This document shows, piece after piece, positions 23,896 through 36,932 of a DNA stretch of 64,000 bases. This DNA comes from Megascapheus bottae (taxonomy: Eukaryota > Chordata > Mammalia > Rodentia > Geomyidae): contig JANJXV010000128.1 of the NCBI GenBank assembly GCA_024803745.1, positions 2,502,001 to 2,566,000 of the forward strand, in the 5' to 3' direction. The number at the start of each line of letters is the position of its first letter. The first letter of the stretch is position 1. Both the position numbers and the translations under genes were made by a program. A model generated the notes under the pieces. That model saw nothing but the letters and a program-made list of their open reading frames with translations, was not told where the DNA came from and ran no database searches.

Positions 23896-25947
23896 TCAGG
23901 TCCTTCCCACGTCGCAGGATGCACCACTGGAGGGTTGGGGGTGTAGGCCCAGTGAGTCGCTGCTTGGATGGCCACTGTCGCTCTCCACGATCCGAACGGA
24001 GCGTTCAGGCAGCCAGCGGGCGTCATTTTCTCCTTGTGAAAAAACACATACATGCCCTCGACCCCAGGTTAGAACAGGATCGGGTCCATGCCAAGCACCA
24101 GTTAGGGGATCCTTCCATTTTACTAAGGCAAAAGGACGCTGCGCTCTTTTTTCCCAGAATCGCTGAGCAGCAGATAAATTATTTGAATCCAAATTCAAAA
24201 AATTTAAAACAAATAAAGCATGATTAAGTATATTCACAGGGGTAGCGGGATATGACTCTCCTTTCTGTATTTTAGCAATTTGATGTTTTAATAATCCATT
24301 AGCTCTCTCCACGATGCCTTGACCTTGAGGATTGTAAGGAATGCCTGTAATATGAGTGATATTATAGGAATGGCAGAAGGATTGAAATGCTCGGCCTGCA
24401 TAGCCAGGGCCATTATCTGTTTTTATTTGCGAGGGAATCCCCATCTCAGCAAAGCATCGAATGCAGTGAGAGATACAATGTTTAGTGGCTTCCCCAGCAA
24501 GGGGGGTGGCCAAGATAAAATTAGAATAAGTATCTACAGTAACATGAACATATTTTAATCGGCCAAATGATGGAACATGTGTGACATCCATCTGCCAAAT
24601 GTGATTAGAAAGCAGTCCTCGTGGATTTATGCCTAAATGGGGGGCTGGTGAGAAGGGCACACAGTTGGAGCAAGTCTTAACTATTTGTCGTGCTGCTTCT
24701 CTAGATAATTTAAACTGTCGGCGCAAGGCTCGACTGTTTTGATGATGGATGGCATGAGACTGCTTAGCAAGTTCAACCTGAGTTAAGTAAACTCTGGTGA
24801 CGGAGTCAGTAACCGCATTGCCCTCACTTAAAGGGCCAGGAAGATTAGTGTGAGCTCAAACAAAACCAAAAAAACAGGGGTGGTTGCGAGAACAAAGCAA
24901 AGTTTGTACTTGGCGAAATTGGGTCTGAATATTGGAGTTAGTAGTTCCAATAAAGGGAACAGTTTCTATGACTTGAAGAGCACGAATTACATATTGACTG
25001 TCTGAGTATAAGTTAAAGGGCTCGTCTTGTAACAGGATGAGTGCTTGTAAAACAGCCTCTAATTCCACCTCTTGGGCGGAGGAAAAACCCATAACCCAAG
25101 ATTGAGTTTTCCCATTAATGGTCAAAGCAGCCGTTCCATTAGAGGATCCATCTGTAAATACTAAAGCGGCAGAAGATAAAGGCGAGGCCTGTACTATGGA
25201 AGGAAATAGAAACGTATGACACGCAGCAAATCGGAGAAGTTTGTTAGACGGGTAGTGATGCAAAATTTTCCCCGTATAATTGGCCCAAGCAATGGCCCAA
25301 GAATCGTAATGGGCGAATAGCCAATCTTGTTGTTGTAGATTATATGGGACACAGATAAAATGAGGTTCCTGACCTAAATATTTACGGGAATCCACTTGGC
25401 ACATATGTATCAGATTAGCTACCAATTCGTAGTAGGGGGTCAGCACTTTGCCGGGTGTTGATGGTAGATAAAGCCATAAAAGTGGGCCATCCTGCCACAA
25501 TACAGCAGTTGGGGAGTGAGAAGTAGCTAAAATGTAAACTCCCCATGGTTTAGAATAGTCACAATAGGTCACTTGTTGCTGGGAATTTGCCTTTTCTACA
25601 ATTTGGATGGCCCTCCTGGCGTCAGGATTTAATTCGCGCAAGGATGTAGGGTTGGTATCTCCTTTTAAGAGATCAAAGAGGGGTTTTAACTCTCCTGTGG
25701 AGAGCTTTAGATAAGGCCGAAGCCAATTTATATCTCCTAAGAATTGCTGAAAATCATGAAGAGTTCTTAAGTGTGAAGTTTTTAATTGTATTTTTTGGCT
25801 TTTAAAATAGTGTGGGCCTAATATATGGCCTAGATATGTAAAAGGGGGGTGTTCCTGAACCTTTTCAGCTGCTATTATAAGGCCAAAGAGGCTCAGATCT
25901 TGCTTTAGTTGTCCAAAGGCTTGTCGTACGACGATAGGGTCAGACAA
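23896..25947 (-). pseudogene. pol: Provirus B pol (RT remainder, RNase H, integrase)
   Basis: There are two open pieces in one frame: 24856-25947 (end of reverse transcriptase and RNase H) and 23896-24726 plus preceding residues (integrase with the D, D and E core residues). They are separated by a TGA at 24856-24858 where provirus A has CGA, a typical CpG transition. The reverse transcriptase N-terminal half is deleted. Confidence 0.8.
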
Positions 25948-26534
25948 GCCAACAAGATGTCGTCCATATAATGAACAATATAAACAGTCATCTCAGGCCT
26001 CTCTTGTTTTATGCTTTGTACCCAATAGATATCAGAAGATCTAAATCCTCTCTGTCCACATGGGGAATTAGCAGTCTCCCCGGGAAGTAAAGGCACAAGT
26101 ATTAGTTGTGCTAATTTTTGACCGGCTGGGATCGATACCACGTGTTTTGGGGCAGAGGCCATAACTTTGATTTCTCCAGTAAAATCCTGGTCAATTTTGC
26201 CAGGTGTAATCTGTATCCCTTTAAGGGCTGAGCTACTTCGCCCTAACAGCAATCCAGCCACTCCCGGGGTAAGGGGGCCGAAGACCCCCGTGGGGAGAGC
26301 TTGTGTCCCCATCTCTGGGGTCAATACTGAGCAGGTGGAGGAACAGAGGTCCAATCCTGCACTGCCTGGGGTGGCATGGAGGAGGCCGGAGACTGATCTT
26401 CGGGGGTTGTTAGAAGATGCACTTGTGGCCGAGAAGAGGGAGGGACTGCCCCATGGTTTTGCGGGGTCAGGGGCTGGCCCCTTCTCCAGTTTCCCAAAAA
26501 CGCGCGGCCATTGCGATTTGTTGCTGACTTGCAA
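25905..26534 (-). pseudogene. pro: Provirus B dUTPase fused to an RT scrap
   Basis: The dUTPase part is kept (PGSAGLDL, GLLLGRSS). A deletion removes the protease and the front of reverse transcriptase, so the frame runs directly into the YMDD region before ending. The deletion junction shows only a base or two of shared sequence with the ends seen in provirus A. Confidence 0.75.
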
Positions 26535-26680
26535 TCTTTAGCCCAGTGCTTCCCTTTACCACAGCGTGGACATGTGCCAGGTGATTTTTCTCTCTTTTGC
26601 CTGGCCTGGCGTGGGCATTGTGTCATCCAATGTCCTATTTGTCCACAAGAAAAGCAACGCCCTGGGGGTCTAGCATCCTG
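26321..26680 (-). pseudogene. gag: Provirus B gag remnant (nucleocapsid end)
   Basis: Two CCHC zinc knuckles and a proline-rich tail remain, as in provirus A. The rest of gag is replaced by the inverted segment at 26690-26824. The hairpin after the frameshift site has one stem mismatch here (CTGACCCC in place of CTGGCCCC). Confidence 0.75.
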
Positions 26681-27487
26681 AGAATGCCGCTGTGGGCCTA
26701 AAACAGAGGCCTGGGTGGTCAAGGGACGCCTTGACCCCCCCACCCCTTCTGAGTTTCTTGTCGATAACAAGGCATACCTGAGAGTCCCACCAGCAAGACA
26801 TGTCTAAATCTAAAAATAACTGTTGGGGGTTACATTCATATGGTAAATCTCAGATCAATTGAACAGGAGAAGGCCAAAAAACAATAAGACAATCAAGCAA
26901 TTATCTGATGCAAATCAAAGTACAGTTTGATTCCACTCTTGCTCCCGACAGGATGCTAGGTGTGGTTTTACAGAAATAAGAGACTAGCGCTCATCTGACT
27001 TTAGTGATGAGCACTGCTGACTGAGTTGCGTTTCTTCTCCATTCTCAAAGTCCTGGTGTGAATGCCACCTGTCTGTCCATCACCCGTCCATCCCAGTCAC
27101 ACTAACCACGCATTCATTCATGACCCACGGTCACCTGTGGGCTCCCTAGATGTGACCTTCACTCAGGCTCAACTGTTTCCAAAATGCAGAAAAATAAACC
27201 ATCATCAACAACAACAAATCCATGATGGGTTCCAGGACTCACAGCTGTCATCCAGCTACTCAGGAGGCTGAGATCTGAGGATCACAGTTCAAAGCCAGTC
27301 CTGGAAGAAAAGTCCATGAGACTCTTACCTCCAATAATACTATTTAGCAAAAGCTAGAAATGGTGCTGTAGTTCAAGTGGGACAGCACTTGCCCTAAGCA
27401 AAACCTCAGGAACAAGGACCCAGGCCCTGAGTTCAAGCCCCAATCCAGACCCAAAACAAACAAGCCAAAAGATGGTTGAAAACGTAC

Positions 27488-27752
27488 AAGTTGGTGAAGT
27501 CTGTGTTGTCTGCCCACTTCCAGCTGTGCTTTGAGGATTCTCTTCTCAGTCCAATCCAATGATCGTAACCTTGGTGTCTCTTCAAGAAATTCTGTAATAA
27601 AACACAGTGAGTTGAAAATGAGAGTCCTTGTCTTTCAGATGAAGTTTATTTTTCCCCTGTCCCAGGCTGGCTTTGAACTTTGACTTCACATCTTAACCTC
27701 CTGAGAAGCTATTTATTAGAAGGAATTATTCTTTCTCTTTCATGTGTGTGTG

Positions 27753-27799
<47 letters not shown>

Positions 27800-30127
27800 G
27801 TGTGTGTGTGTCTGTGTCTGTGTGTGTGTGTATGTACATGCTGTGTATGTGTGCCAATATTGGGGCTTGAACTCGGGGCCTGGCACTGTTCCTGAGTCTC
27901 TTTTTGCTCAGGGCTGGCACTCTACCACTTGAGCCACAGCTCCACTTCCCACTTTTTCACCATATGTGGTATGGAGGAATCGAACCCAGGGCTTCCTGCA
28001 TGCTATCAAGCTCTTAAAACCAAGCCACCCTGCCAGTCCTGTCCCTGAGCTCTTGTGCTCAAGGCGGTAACACAAATCTCCTTCAAGCTTTTTCCTGGGA
28101 GGTAAGAGTCTCACGACTTTCTTGCACAGTTTGTCTTGGAACTGCGATCCTCCCATCTCAGCCTCCTGGGTAGCTGGATGACAGCGTGAGCTCCTGGCAC
28201 TCAACCCTTTAACTTCACACAACCTCTCCAAGTCGGGGTGGGGTGTCTTCAGCGTGTCACAGAGAACAGGAACCCCAAAAGCATTTCTTACCACGTCCTG
28301 GGTGGTTTTAAAGTTGGCCAGATTGGCTCCAAAGGAGGCACAAAAGTCCTGACTGGACGTCCAGTTCCTTGTGTCCTCAGAAAAATAGAAACACTGATTC
28401 CCAAAGCCAATCCACTCTCTTGGACAGGAAGAAAACAGGCTGTGCTCTGGAATGCGGCTTTCTGCTTGGTTCCCTAACAGACAATGGATTTGCTTTATAA
28501 TCAGTCTTCTGTTTTCTGTGCCCGTCCCGGGGCCTAAGCCACACATTGGTCATTCAAAGCCACTCACCTGCTAGAATCACCGTTAGCACAACTGTCATCC
28601 CAAACAGAACCATAATAGTCAACTGACAGCAGTGCCATTTTGCCAGTGTGATAGGTGATGATATTCCTGGGTATTTTTCCTGGAGCCCCTTCACTGCAAA
28701 CAGAGAAAGAGGAGGGTCTAAATCCAAGGAAAGTGCTAGAAGGAAAATGATTATAGCATTCCCTACTGTGGCTTGTCCTGCCTCAATTAGCACCAGAGGC
28801 CATCTTGCAATGGTGGAAAAGGGAAGAATGGAGGAGCTGAGCACTGGTGTCTCCTCCTGTAACCGCAGCTACTCAGGAGCCCGAGATGTGAGGGTGGCAG
28901 GCAGGAAAGTCTTGAAGACTCTTTATCTCCACAGAACCATGAAAAGTCAGAAGGGAGCTGTGGCTCCCATGGTTGAGCCAACATTGAGAGGCAAATCTAA
29001 GGGACAGCACCCAGGCTCTGAATTCAAATCCCAGCTTGGTCATATGCTATATGATAGACATTATAAATACTTCATATGATATACCCTTATGCTCTGTGAT
29101 ACATAATGTTATATAACATAATGGCATATATTCTAATATAAATATACTGTATAATATAACATGATAATACTATATATTGTATCATACTATTATATTATAT
29201 ATACTTTCTGTTTTGATCAGACCTGGGGCTTGAACTCAGGTCCTGGGCACTGTCTTTGAAGGTTTTCCCTCAAGGCTAGTTAGTGCTCTACCACTTTGAT
29301 CCACAGCTCCACCTCTACTTTTCTGGTGGTTCATTGGAGAGAAGAGGCTCATGGCCTTTCCTGCTCAGGATGGCTTGACCACCAGCCACCTGAGTAGCTG
29401 GGATGACAAATGTAAACTCCAGCCCCCTGGCTACATAGACCCTTATATTACATACAGGATTAGGTTACATGGTGCTACTTAATTGTTGTATGTTGTACTT
29501 TATCAATCCTATAACATACTATATGATCTACATGCAGATTATATATATAATATAAATATATGGAATAATAAAGTATAAAAATAAAAATGTAATATAAAAG
29601 TAGGCGAGGAGGGAAGTGGGGCTGTGGCTCAGGGGTAGGGTGGTAGCCTTGAGGTGAAGAGCTCAGAGACAGCGCCCAGGTGCAGAAAAGAAAGAAAAAA
29701 GGTACACTGGGAGTGTTGTCTAGTGGAACAGTGCTTCCCTAGTATGCATGCAGCACTGGGTTCAATTTCTCAGTACCACATACTCAGAAAAGGCTGGAAA
29801 TGGTTCCGTGGCTCAAGTAGTAGAGCTCTAGCCTTGAGAAGTTCAAGGAAAGTGCTCAGTCCATGAGCTCAAGCACAGGACTGGCAAAAAAAAAAAGCAG
29901 AAGAGGAGGAGGACGACAAGAAGAAGGAGGAGGAGAAGAAAGAAAGAAGAGGAATGTTACTCCAACTCAAGGCACCCATCCCAGATCTGACCTTCCCTCC
30001 CTCCATCCCAGCCTAGCTGCCTTTGTGGGAGACTTCAACCCTAATTCAAGTTACCTGCTGGCCTGCTTTCTGGGTCGTCTGTGGAAGGCAGATCTTCCTG
30101 TAACATCCCCACCGAGGCTTCTGTCAT
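27488..30127 (-). CDS. CLEC2D-like: CLEC2-like lectin unit 3, exons 1-4 (exon 5 missing)
   Basis: Exon 1 is 30127-30055 (ATG; donor CAG|GTAACT). Exon 2 is 28693-28568 (VKGLQEK.. and a membrane segment; donor GCAG|GTGAGT). Exon 3 is 28515-28292 (SCPREWIG, QCFYFSED, LANFKTTQDV; donor GTAAGA). Exon 4 is 27591-27488 (WIGLRRE, WKWADN; donor GTACGT). Every exon is open with matching phases. It is the tandem duplicate of unit 2 and shares the loss of exon 5 at the border with provirus B (26950). The ATFDTIQDL segment of the other units reads ANFKTTQDV here. Intron 1 is shorter because the segment seen at 15580-16750 in unit 2 is missing. It is probably non-functional unless spliced to a distant last exon. 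Confidence 0.7.
27744..27850. repeat. (TG)n microsatellite in intron 3 of unit 3
   Basis: A long TG run with a few TC interruptions, followed by an antisense ID-like SINE at about 27855-28020. Both are specific to unit 3; the homologous intron in units 2 and 4 has only a few TG repeats. Confidence 0.9.
29215..29895. repeat. SINEs in intron 1 of unit 3
   Basis: An antisense composite copy lies at about 29215-29440. Sense ID-like copies lie at about 29612-29690 and 29705-29890, the last ending in an A-rich tail. AT-rich DNA separates them. Confidence 0.7.
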
Positions 30128-30367
30128 TTTCCCTCCTTGTTCTTTTTAGGCAGAACCGACTGGATCCAGAGGATTAAGGAGGTAACCTTGGCATTTGCAA
30201 GTGTTATCTGGCAGCTGGATATGCAGATTCTCCCACCAGCCTTCTGCCTTTCCTGGCTCTTAGTCCTGACAGAGCAAACAAACAAAAAATAACAACAAAA
30301 CAAAAACAAGAGAGAAATCAGAATCTGAAATTCAATGGATTAGAAATGAAATGATTGGTGTGTCAGA

Positions 30368-30850
30368 ATTATTGTTATTATTATTATTATTATTATTATT
30401 GTTATTATTATTGTTATTGTTACTGTTATTTGCCAGTCCTGGGGTTTGAACTCACAGCCTGGGCACTGTTCCTGAGCTTTCTCAAGGCTAGAGCTCTACC
30501 ACTTGAGCCACAGCTGTACTTCTTTCTCTTTCTATGTTTGTGGTACTGAGAAATGGAAACCAGGGCTTCGTGCATGCTAGGCAAGCACTCTACCACTAGC
30601 CCACCTTCCCTGTTCCCGAGATCTAGTTTTCATAATAATAATAATGCTTTCTTTGGCTTACAGCCTGAGATACTAGCTGAAGTGAAAACACTCTAGGGCA
30701 GGAAAGATTGGAGAATTCCTTAGCTCCTGTTCAGTGCCAAAAAGCCAGAAGTGGAGTGGAGAGAAGTGGCTCAAGTGGTAGGGTGCCAGCCTCCAGTGAA
30801 AAAGCTCAGGGACAGCACAGCTAAAACATGTTAAAAAAAAGAGGGGGCTG
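30368..30850. repeat. (TTA)n run and SINEs at the end of unit 3
   Basis: A TTA/TTG run (30368-30430) is followed by an antisense ID-like SINE (30432-30615) and a sense SINE fragment (about 30740-30830). The match to unit 2 stops near 30850, which marks the right end of the tandem duplication. Confidence 0.7.
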
Positions 30851-30869
30851 GGAGTTTAGCCCCAGGAGA

Positions 30870-32685
30870 AGGAATTCGAAGAGTTTGGTTATGCTAAATT
30901 AACTTGCTAGCACATAAACCCTGGAAATAAAAGGCCCAGCAAAGTGCTCGGTAACAAGTTTTGTCTTAAAGGATGCCAGAGTAAGATTGGCAAAAGTATC
31001 TGTTACCACTGATATTATTTTTGCATGCTTTAAGATCTTTGTGAGTATGAATGTGTGTGTGGGAGTGTGTGTGTGTGTGAGAGAGAGTGAACATGTTCAA
31101 GATTAAACTATCAGCATGCTGTGTAAAACAAGGGGTGTGTTTCTACTTGACACACAAAAATGTAAATGTAAATGTGATTTTAAGTCTAAACTCCCAGAAC
31201 AATGATTAAGTTTGGGCATTCCAAATATCTCAAAGAATTATTGCTTTATTTTAAGAGGAACAAGTTAAAAGATTTTTCTAAGGATTCTGTAATTTGCATT
31301 AAAAAATCTGGTATTATAATGCATTAGGCTGTTTATATTATAATCAAGTTATTCAGTTTAGCAAAAAGGCATCAGGGAAACTGGGATTTATTTTCCTCAA
31401 CTAAATTTGAGGATAAGTATTAGAAATAAGTATTTGATATTTAAATAGAAATGTTTGCTTATCAGTGTCAAGACCTTTGTCTGTCTAAAAGTGTTTATGT
31501 AATCAAGTGGCAAGAGAAAGGACTGGGAAAACTTAGGGTAGGCCTGTGGACCTGACATTGAGGTTGAGAGGAGAACTGGCAAAGGTGTAGCTCTGGTGTC
31601 TATGTTGGGACAGGCCCTAGGGAAAGTTCACACATGGCACAAAAGCTGTGCAGATAAGCCCAGTCGGATGGGTAGAGGGGCCGGATGGCTCACCTTCATC
31701 CTGTCCCTTTTCCTTGCAGACTGACACTGAAAACCTGGTGGTAAAATGTGGGTGATGTGATTGGTATTTCTGAAACTGCCCCTTAAAAATATATGAAACT
31801 GGAGAAAATGCTTTAAAAGGAATGTTTAAAAGTTTATCAACTCATGATTTACTCTCAATACTAGTTTGCAGTTAGGTGTATTTAGGAAAAGAAAGATGCT
31901 AAGTCTGGATTTGGGTACAGTGATATTTGTAATTCTTGCATCAAGGAAAATCTGTAATTTGAGTTTAATCTGTTATTGGAGTTCTAGGCAGTAATTCAGA
32001 CTGAAAAAAAAAGCCTCTTAGAAGGAGGCCTGGAGGCAAAGGGGACAGCCTTGAGCCTGTAAGAGTAATTCAAAAGTAAATAAAGGATTAAGTGTGAAAT
32101 GTTAAAGCAAACATTAGTAAAAGTTTTTTTTTAATCAGAAATCATTTCTGGAAGTGAGATTGTCCTAAATATTTGTTTCAAAGTGAAAAAAAAAGGAAAG
32201 TTAGTGCTACCAAATGATTGTTTCATTGCCATTCCAGTTTTGCCTTGTAGAATTTCTGTAACAATTGTAGGCAGGCCCACAGAGAGAAACAGATCATTCT
32301 TACAAGCTTGTCAAATGTAACCAAAGTTACATCTTTTTCCTTAATAAGTTCCAGGTAAGACCATGCTTAAAATCTACTTCTGTGTTCCTCACCTTGTTGC
32401 TTTGAATGGAAGTAAAATGGCCTTTTAAAGGACTCATTGAGGTGAAAACTGCATTTCTGAGGCAGCCCAGGCAAAGTCCCGTCAGATTGTGATATCAAAT
32501 CTGCATGCGTGCTGGGCTTCTTTAAAAACCACTTGCTTTTGCAGATTGGGGCTGCACAACAAATTCCCAACCACAGGTTACAGTCCTGGCCTGACACCTC
32601 CTTCCCTGGTGAAATAAACTTTTAACATCTCAATCGTGTTCTGAATCATCTCATTTTGTCCACCTCTGGACTCCACTAACAGCAC
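30870..32685 (+). mobile_element. Plus-strand fragment of an A/B-type provirus 3' region
   Basis: The sequence matches, with considerable divergence, the reverse complement of the non-coding 3' part of proviruses A and B (about 7480-9000); for example the gagtgaacatgttcaag block at 31084-31100 mirrors the segment near 8600. It lies in the opposite orientation to all the other proviruses. It ends in an LTR-like stretch with aataaac near 32613 and a terminal ..ctaaca near 32681. No coding potential is left. Confidence 0.6.
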
Positions 32686-32689
32686 CAAG

Positions 32690-32835
32690 ACCTGGGTTCA
32701 ATTCCTTACTACCACATACATAGGGAAAAAAATGCCAGAAGTGGTGTTGTGGCTCAAGTGGTAGAGCTCTAGTCTTGAGAAAGCACAAGGACAGTGCCCA
32801 GGCCCTGAGTTCAAACCTAGGACTGGCAAAAAAAA
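32690..32835 (+). repeat. Sense ID-like SINEs
   Basis: A partial ID-like copy (gacctgggttcaattccttac) is followed by a second (gtggctcaagtggtagagctc .. gttcaaaccta) and an A-rich tail. Confidence 0.75.
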
Positions 32836-32879
32836 ATTAAAGAAAGAGAAGAAAACCCCATTCTTACAGTCCCCCACCC

Positions 32880-33125
32880 CCCAAAAATAAGGGATTCTAC
32901 ATTCGTCCTGATAGGAACCTCCACCAGGGGGTCAAGGCGTCCCTTGACCAGGCTGGCCTTAGAGAGCTTGCTGCGTCCAGCTTTTCCTCTCTGTTTTAGG
33001 CCACAGTGCACTTCCCTGATATAAGTACAGAAATATAGATCACTTGACTGACTCTACTTACCTCCGGAGGTCTTTACTTTTCACCCAGGCAAATTCTCCC
33101 AAAAAGATCATTAGGAATTCCTCGA
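32880..33125 (-). mobile_element. Provirus fragment related to 9140-9365 of provirus A
   Basis: Shared blocks include gtcaaggcgtcccttgacca, the ctctgttttaggc.cacagtgca stretch, and ctacttacctc.ggaggcctttgcttttcacc with small changes. It contains about 30 extra bases inside the block. It is only a relic. Confidence 0.6.
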
Positions 33126-33245
33126 GGATAATCAGAGACTCTCTTGGGTCTGATGCTATGGATGGGAATCCACATCCACCAGTGGGACTCGAACCCATGC
33201 GTCACCCTGTGGTTAAGGATTCACTCCCGGCCCATGCACCCAAAA

Positions 33246-33920
33246 TGTTATGGGGTCAGGAGGAGGGGATTCCACATCCCTCCAGGTGGGGATTCCACGT
33301 CCCACCAGAGTCCACCACACAGAGACAATCTCATATAAAAAGGTGGATTTATTGGGAAGTAGATGGTGAACTGACCGGCCAGGGACACAGCCCAGACTCC
33401 GGAGGTGACACTGTGAGTTTTTAAAACTCATGCGGTCGAACCTGGGCCATACAGGTGGCCAATAGGATAGTGACATACACAGAGGGACCATTGCCAGCTC
33501 GTGCCACACGCAGGCAGCCAATAAGGTTAGAGCCCAGTGCTTGAATTTACCTTAGTTGGAGTTGGCACAGGAATTGGGCAGATCGCCACAGGAAGCAGGC
33601 CCAGCCCCACCCTGGTGGATTTCCCTCTTTGTGGATATGAAGAGCAAAGCTGGCTGGGCTGCTTTACCATTGTTAACTTTCCACAACTCTTGGCCAGGCT
33701 TGGCCTGAGGTTGGAAAATGAAGAGGAGACAAGACTCCTGACTTCCTCCCCTCTCTCCTCTCTCCAGAGGGAGGTAACGTGGGGGTCAGCCATGGGACAT
33801 TTCCTACTCATACACTCGGCCTCACCGAAGGGTAGAGGGCAGAGCCCAGTCCTCTCCAGACATGCCCACGCCCTCCCCCAATTCTGCCTGTCTGTCTCCC
33901 TGGGACTGGGGTGGCACTCA
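33246..33920 (-). mobile_element. Probable LTR, minus orientation (ends uncertain)
   Basis: On the minus strand the block has TATA-like (TTTTTATATGAG) and AATAAA (near 33347) signals in the order and spacing of an LTR promoter and poly(A) site, and its left end reads tgttatgggg. I cannot fix the right end; no second copy is in the window. Confidence 0.35.
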
Positions 33921-34154
33921 CTCCACCACCTGCAGGGGGTGGGTGGTAGCAGTCTGATCAGTCCAGCTAGCAGGAATCAAGCCAGCCAGCCAGCCAGCCA
34001 GCCAGTCAGTGGTTGGCCCAGGGAAGCAGGGAAGTGGCTGGCAGCAGCAGAAAAAAAATACTTCAAAAGCTGCCTTTTCCTGCCCAAGGATCAAGCCAAG
34101 CACAAACGAGGCTATGTTTGAAGAGTGAGCCATTTCCCCGTGTGTGTGTGTGCG

Positions 34155-34225
<71 letters not shown>

Positions 34226-35250
34226 CACCTCACCAGAGCCCTGCCTGATGCATGTCTCTACCCACCCCCACTCCCCCCACCAACACTTGTTCACTCGTGC
34301 TTTTGTTTCTGGACTCCAGAAAGAACTGTATTTTAAGGCCGACAGGTCTGCCAATCTCCCTGCCAGCCTGGAAACCATGGAGAGCAGATTCCACTGCAGA
34401 GTCCAGGAAGGACTCTGGGCTGAGCTCCAGAAAAAGCAAAGAATCCATCGAGTGGCCTCTTGTCTCATTTGCAGCACCGATACTGTCATCTTGTCACTTC
34501 ATCACTGTTTCTGAAGAGGAAAATCCCCTGTCCCCAGCTGTCCCCCCTCACCACCCACCCAAGAGGGGCAGTAAGGGCAGTAGTTTTCGGTCAGTGTGTG
34601 TATGAAGGTGAAGAACATAAGATCTTTTGTGAGCAAGGTAGTGATGAAAACAAAGTAGCAGGGGTGGCTAGAATAGAACTGTGGCTCTAAAACAAAACAT
34701 CTGGGCCGGGAGTTTTGCCTAGTGGTTAAATTGCTTGCCTAGCATGCATGAAGACCCGGGTTCGATTCCTCGGTACCACATATAGAAAAAAAAGCCGGAA
34801 GTGGTAGAGCTCTAGCCTTGAGAAAGTCCAAGGACAGTGCTCAGGCCCTGAGCTCAAGCCCAGGACTGGCAAAAACAAAAAACAAAAAACAAAAAACAGA
34901 AACAAAAAAACAAAAACATCTGACATCTGTGGGTAGAGATTCTAATTCAGCTCAAGCTCAAAAGTTTCTCTCTTTCTCTTTCTATTTTCCCCTTCCTCCC
35001 TTCCTTCCTTCCTTCCTTCCTTCCTTCCTTCCTTCCTTCCTTCCTTCCTTCCTTGTTCTGGCCCTTGAACGCAAGGCCTGGATTCTCTGGCCTTGGTCTC
35101 TCTCGAAGCTAGTGAGTGCCCTAACCACTGGTGCCACAGCACCACTTCCGGCGTCTCTGTGTAAGTAGTACAGAGACATCCAACCCAGGGCTGCACGCAT
35201 CCTAGGCAAGTATTCGATCACTGGGTCACAGTCCTGGCCCACTTTTGAGA
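33920..35250. other. Non-coding interval with simple repeats and SINEs
   Basis: The interval contains (TG)n at 34140-34200 followed directly by (AG)n to 34226, and an ID-like sense SINE pair at about 34705-34865. A (TTCC)n run at about 34993-35054 and an antisense ID-like SINE at about 35056-35240 follow. The remaining unique DNA has no frame that looks coding. Confidence 0.7.
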
Positions 35251-36896
35251 TTCCTCATCATGATTCATCCCTAAAAATGCCACAAGTGGACCTGTGGGTC
35301 CTGTGTTGTCTAGGGTCCTACACGTGAGCCCCCCTCCCCAAAAGTCAGGGGCAATGCTGAAATCTCAGGACCTACCTCAGTGCAATTCCCCGTACTGAAC
35401 CGCCCCCCCCACCAACAGAGAGTCATAGAGAGAAAGAAAGAAAGAAAGAAGGAAAGAAAGAAAGTTGTTTGAAGACTATTTCCTCAGTGGTGAATTAGTA
35501 GTATGTCATGCAAGAACAGAAGCTCAGGGATCATGGCTCCAGGCAGGCAAAATCCGGTTTCTTACCTCCTGCCCGCCCCCACCTGTACCGCTCCTCCCTG
35601 TGCCATTCAACGTGCCAAAGGCCAACACATGTCTGCTATCTAGTGTCAACTTTCTGAAACTACCAGGGCTGTGAATTCCCATGGCGGGTCTGTCCTTTGG
35701 TCCAATAGGAGCCGGGGTGGGTGCAGGGCGCAGAGAGTGGGTGAGATGGACATTGAAAATCAGTACGTGCAGCACACACACCAACCAGCGCCCAAGATCT
35801 CAAAGAGAGCAAGCGAGCACACGAAATCCGGCCACCTAGGCTCTTCTCTTCCAGTCAGTCAGGCCGGGCCAGGCCAGGCCGAGACTAGCTCTTCACAGAA
35901 ACCAGGGAGGAGTGGTGGTGGTGGTGGTGGTGGTGCTAAAAGCAGGCATCTGCATGGATGGATGGATGGATGGATGAGCAGCAGAGAAAGGCAGGGCAGG
36001 CTCTGATTCAAGAACTCCTGACCTACCAGGTGGGCAACCTTTGGCTCGGGCTGTTGACCCAATGACTGAGGATGCAGACAGAGGAGGGAGCAAGGTCCTT
36101 CCTGCCATGCATGCCAACCCTCCCTCTGAGGAGAGGCAGACAGAGAGCAGCGTGGTGTCCTACCAACCCCATCCCATCGTCCATTTGTCTGTCCATCTGC
36201 CCGCCGACTGACCCACCCACCCCACACCCTGACCCCCAAGAAAGAACCTTCTCTCTCCGGCCCAGCATAGGGAGAATCGGGCATCACCCCCTTTCATCTT
36301 GGGAGTGGAATACAAACACAAGCAAAAGACAGTGCGATTCAAGCAAATGGGTCCTTTTATTTTATTTCTAGGGGAGGGAGGGAGGGCTGTGAGGTTGCGG
36401 TGGGGGCAGGGGGAGGGAGGGAGCTAGGGAGGAGGAAGGGGCAAGGGCAAGGGCAGGGGCAGGAGGCAGAGGCCGAGGGGTGTTTAGGAAGAAGCAGGAG
36501 GCTTGCTTCTTCCCCCAAATCTCGCCTTGCATCCCTGGCTCAGCAAAACCTCCACACACACCAACGGTGCACTGGATCGGATTCCTGGCTGGCTGGCTTC
36601 TGCTCAGTGCTGAGTGTTTTAGATGTCTCTCCCTGGTCCTGTGGTCTATCCAGCGGTCCCTGGCGGGGGGTGGTAGATAAAGAGATGTTACAGGGAGGAG
36701 CAGCCTTTACTTTTTCATCATGGATTTTTTTTATCTTTCCCTTTCCCATCAAACTCCCCACCTGACAGAGCTTGAATGTACTGGCCACACACGTGCACAA
36801 GTATCTACTACTTGAAATGGACCCCACCCACCCCCAAAGGAAAAGGTTTGGGAACTCGATGCGGGATGGGTGGAGCGCTGCAGGACATGGAACCTG

Positions 36897-36932
<36 letters not shown>

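Larger units (their letters stand above)
20615..26950 (-). mobile_element. Provirus B, segmental duplicate of provirus A
   Basis: The flanks, 3' LTR (20615-20932), non-coding part, inverted segment and LTR stump match provirus A throughout. It came from duplication of the locus rather than a new insertion. Extra damage: about 950 bp removed between protease and reverse transcriptase (junction near 25985), a one-base loss at about 25943, and a stop codon between RNase H and integrase at 24856-24858. Confidence 0.85.

Noticed and set aside
33170..33245. tRNA-like stretch with a GTTCGAGTCC-type box on the minus strand
   Set aside because: I could not fold a cloverleaf with proper acceptor and anticodon arms; probably part of the LTR-like block or a SINE relic.
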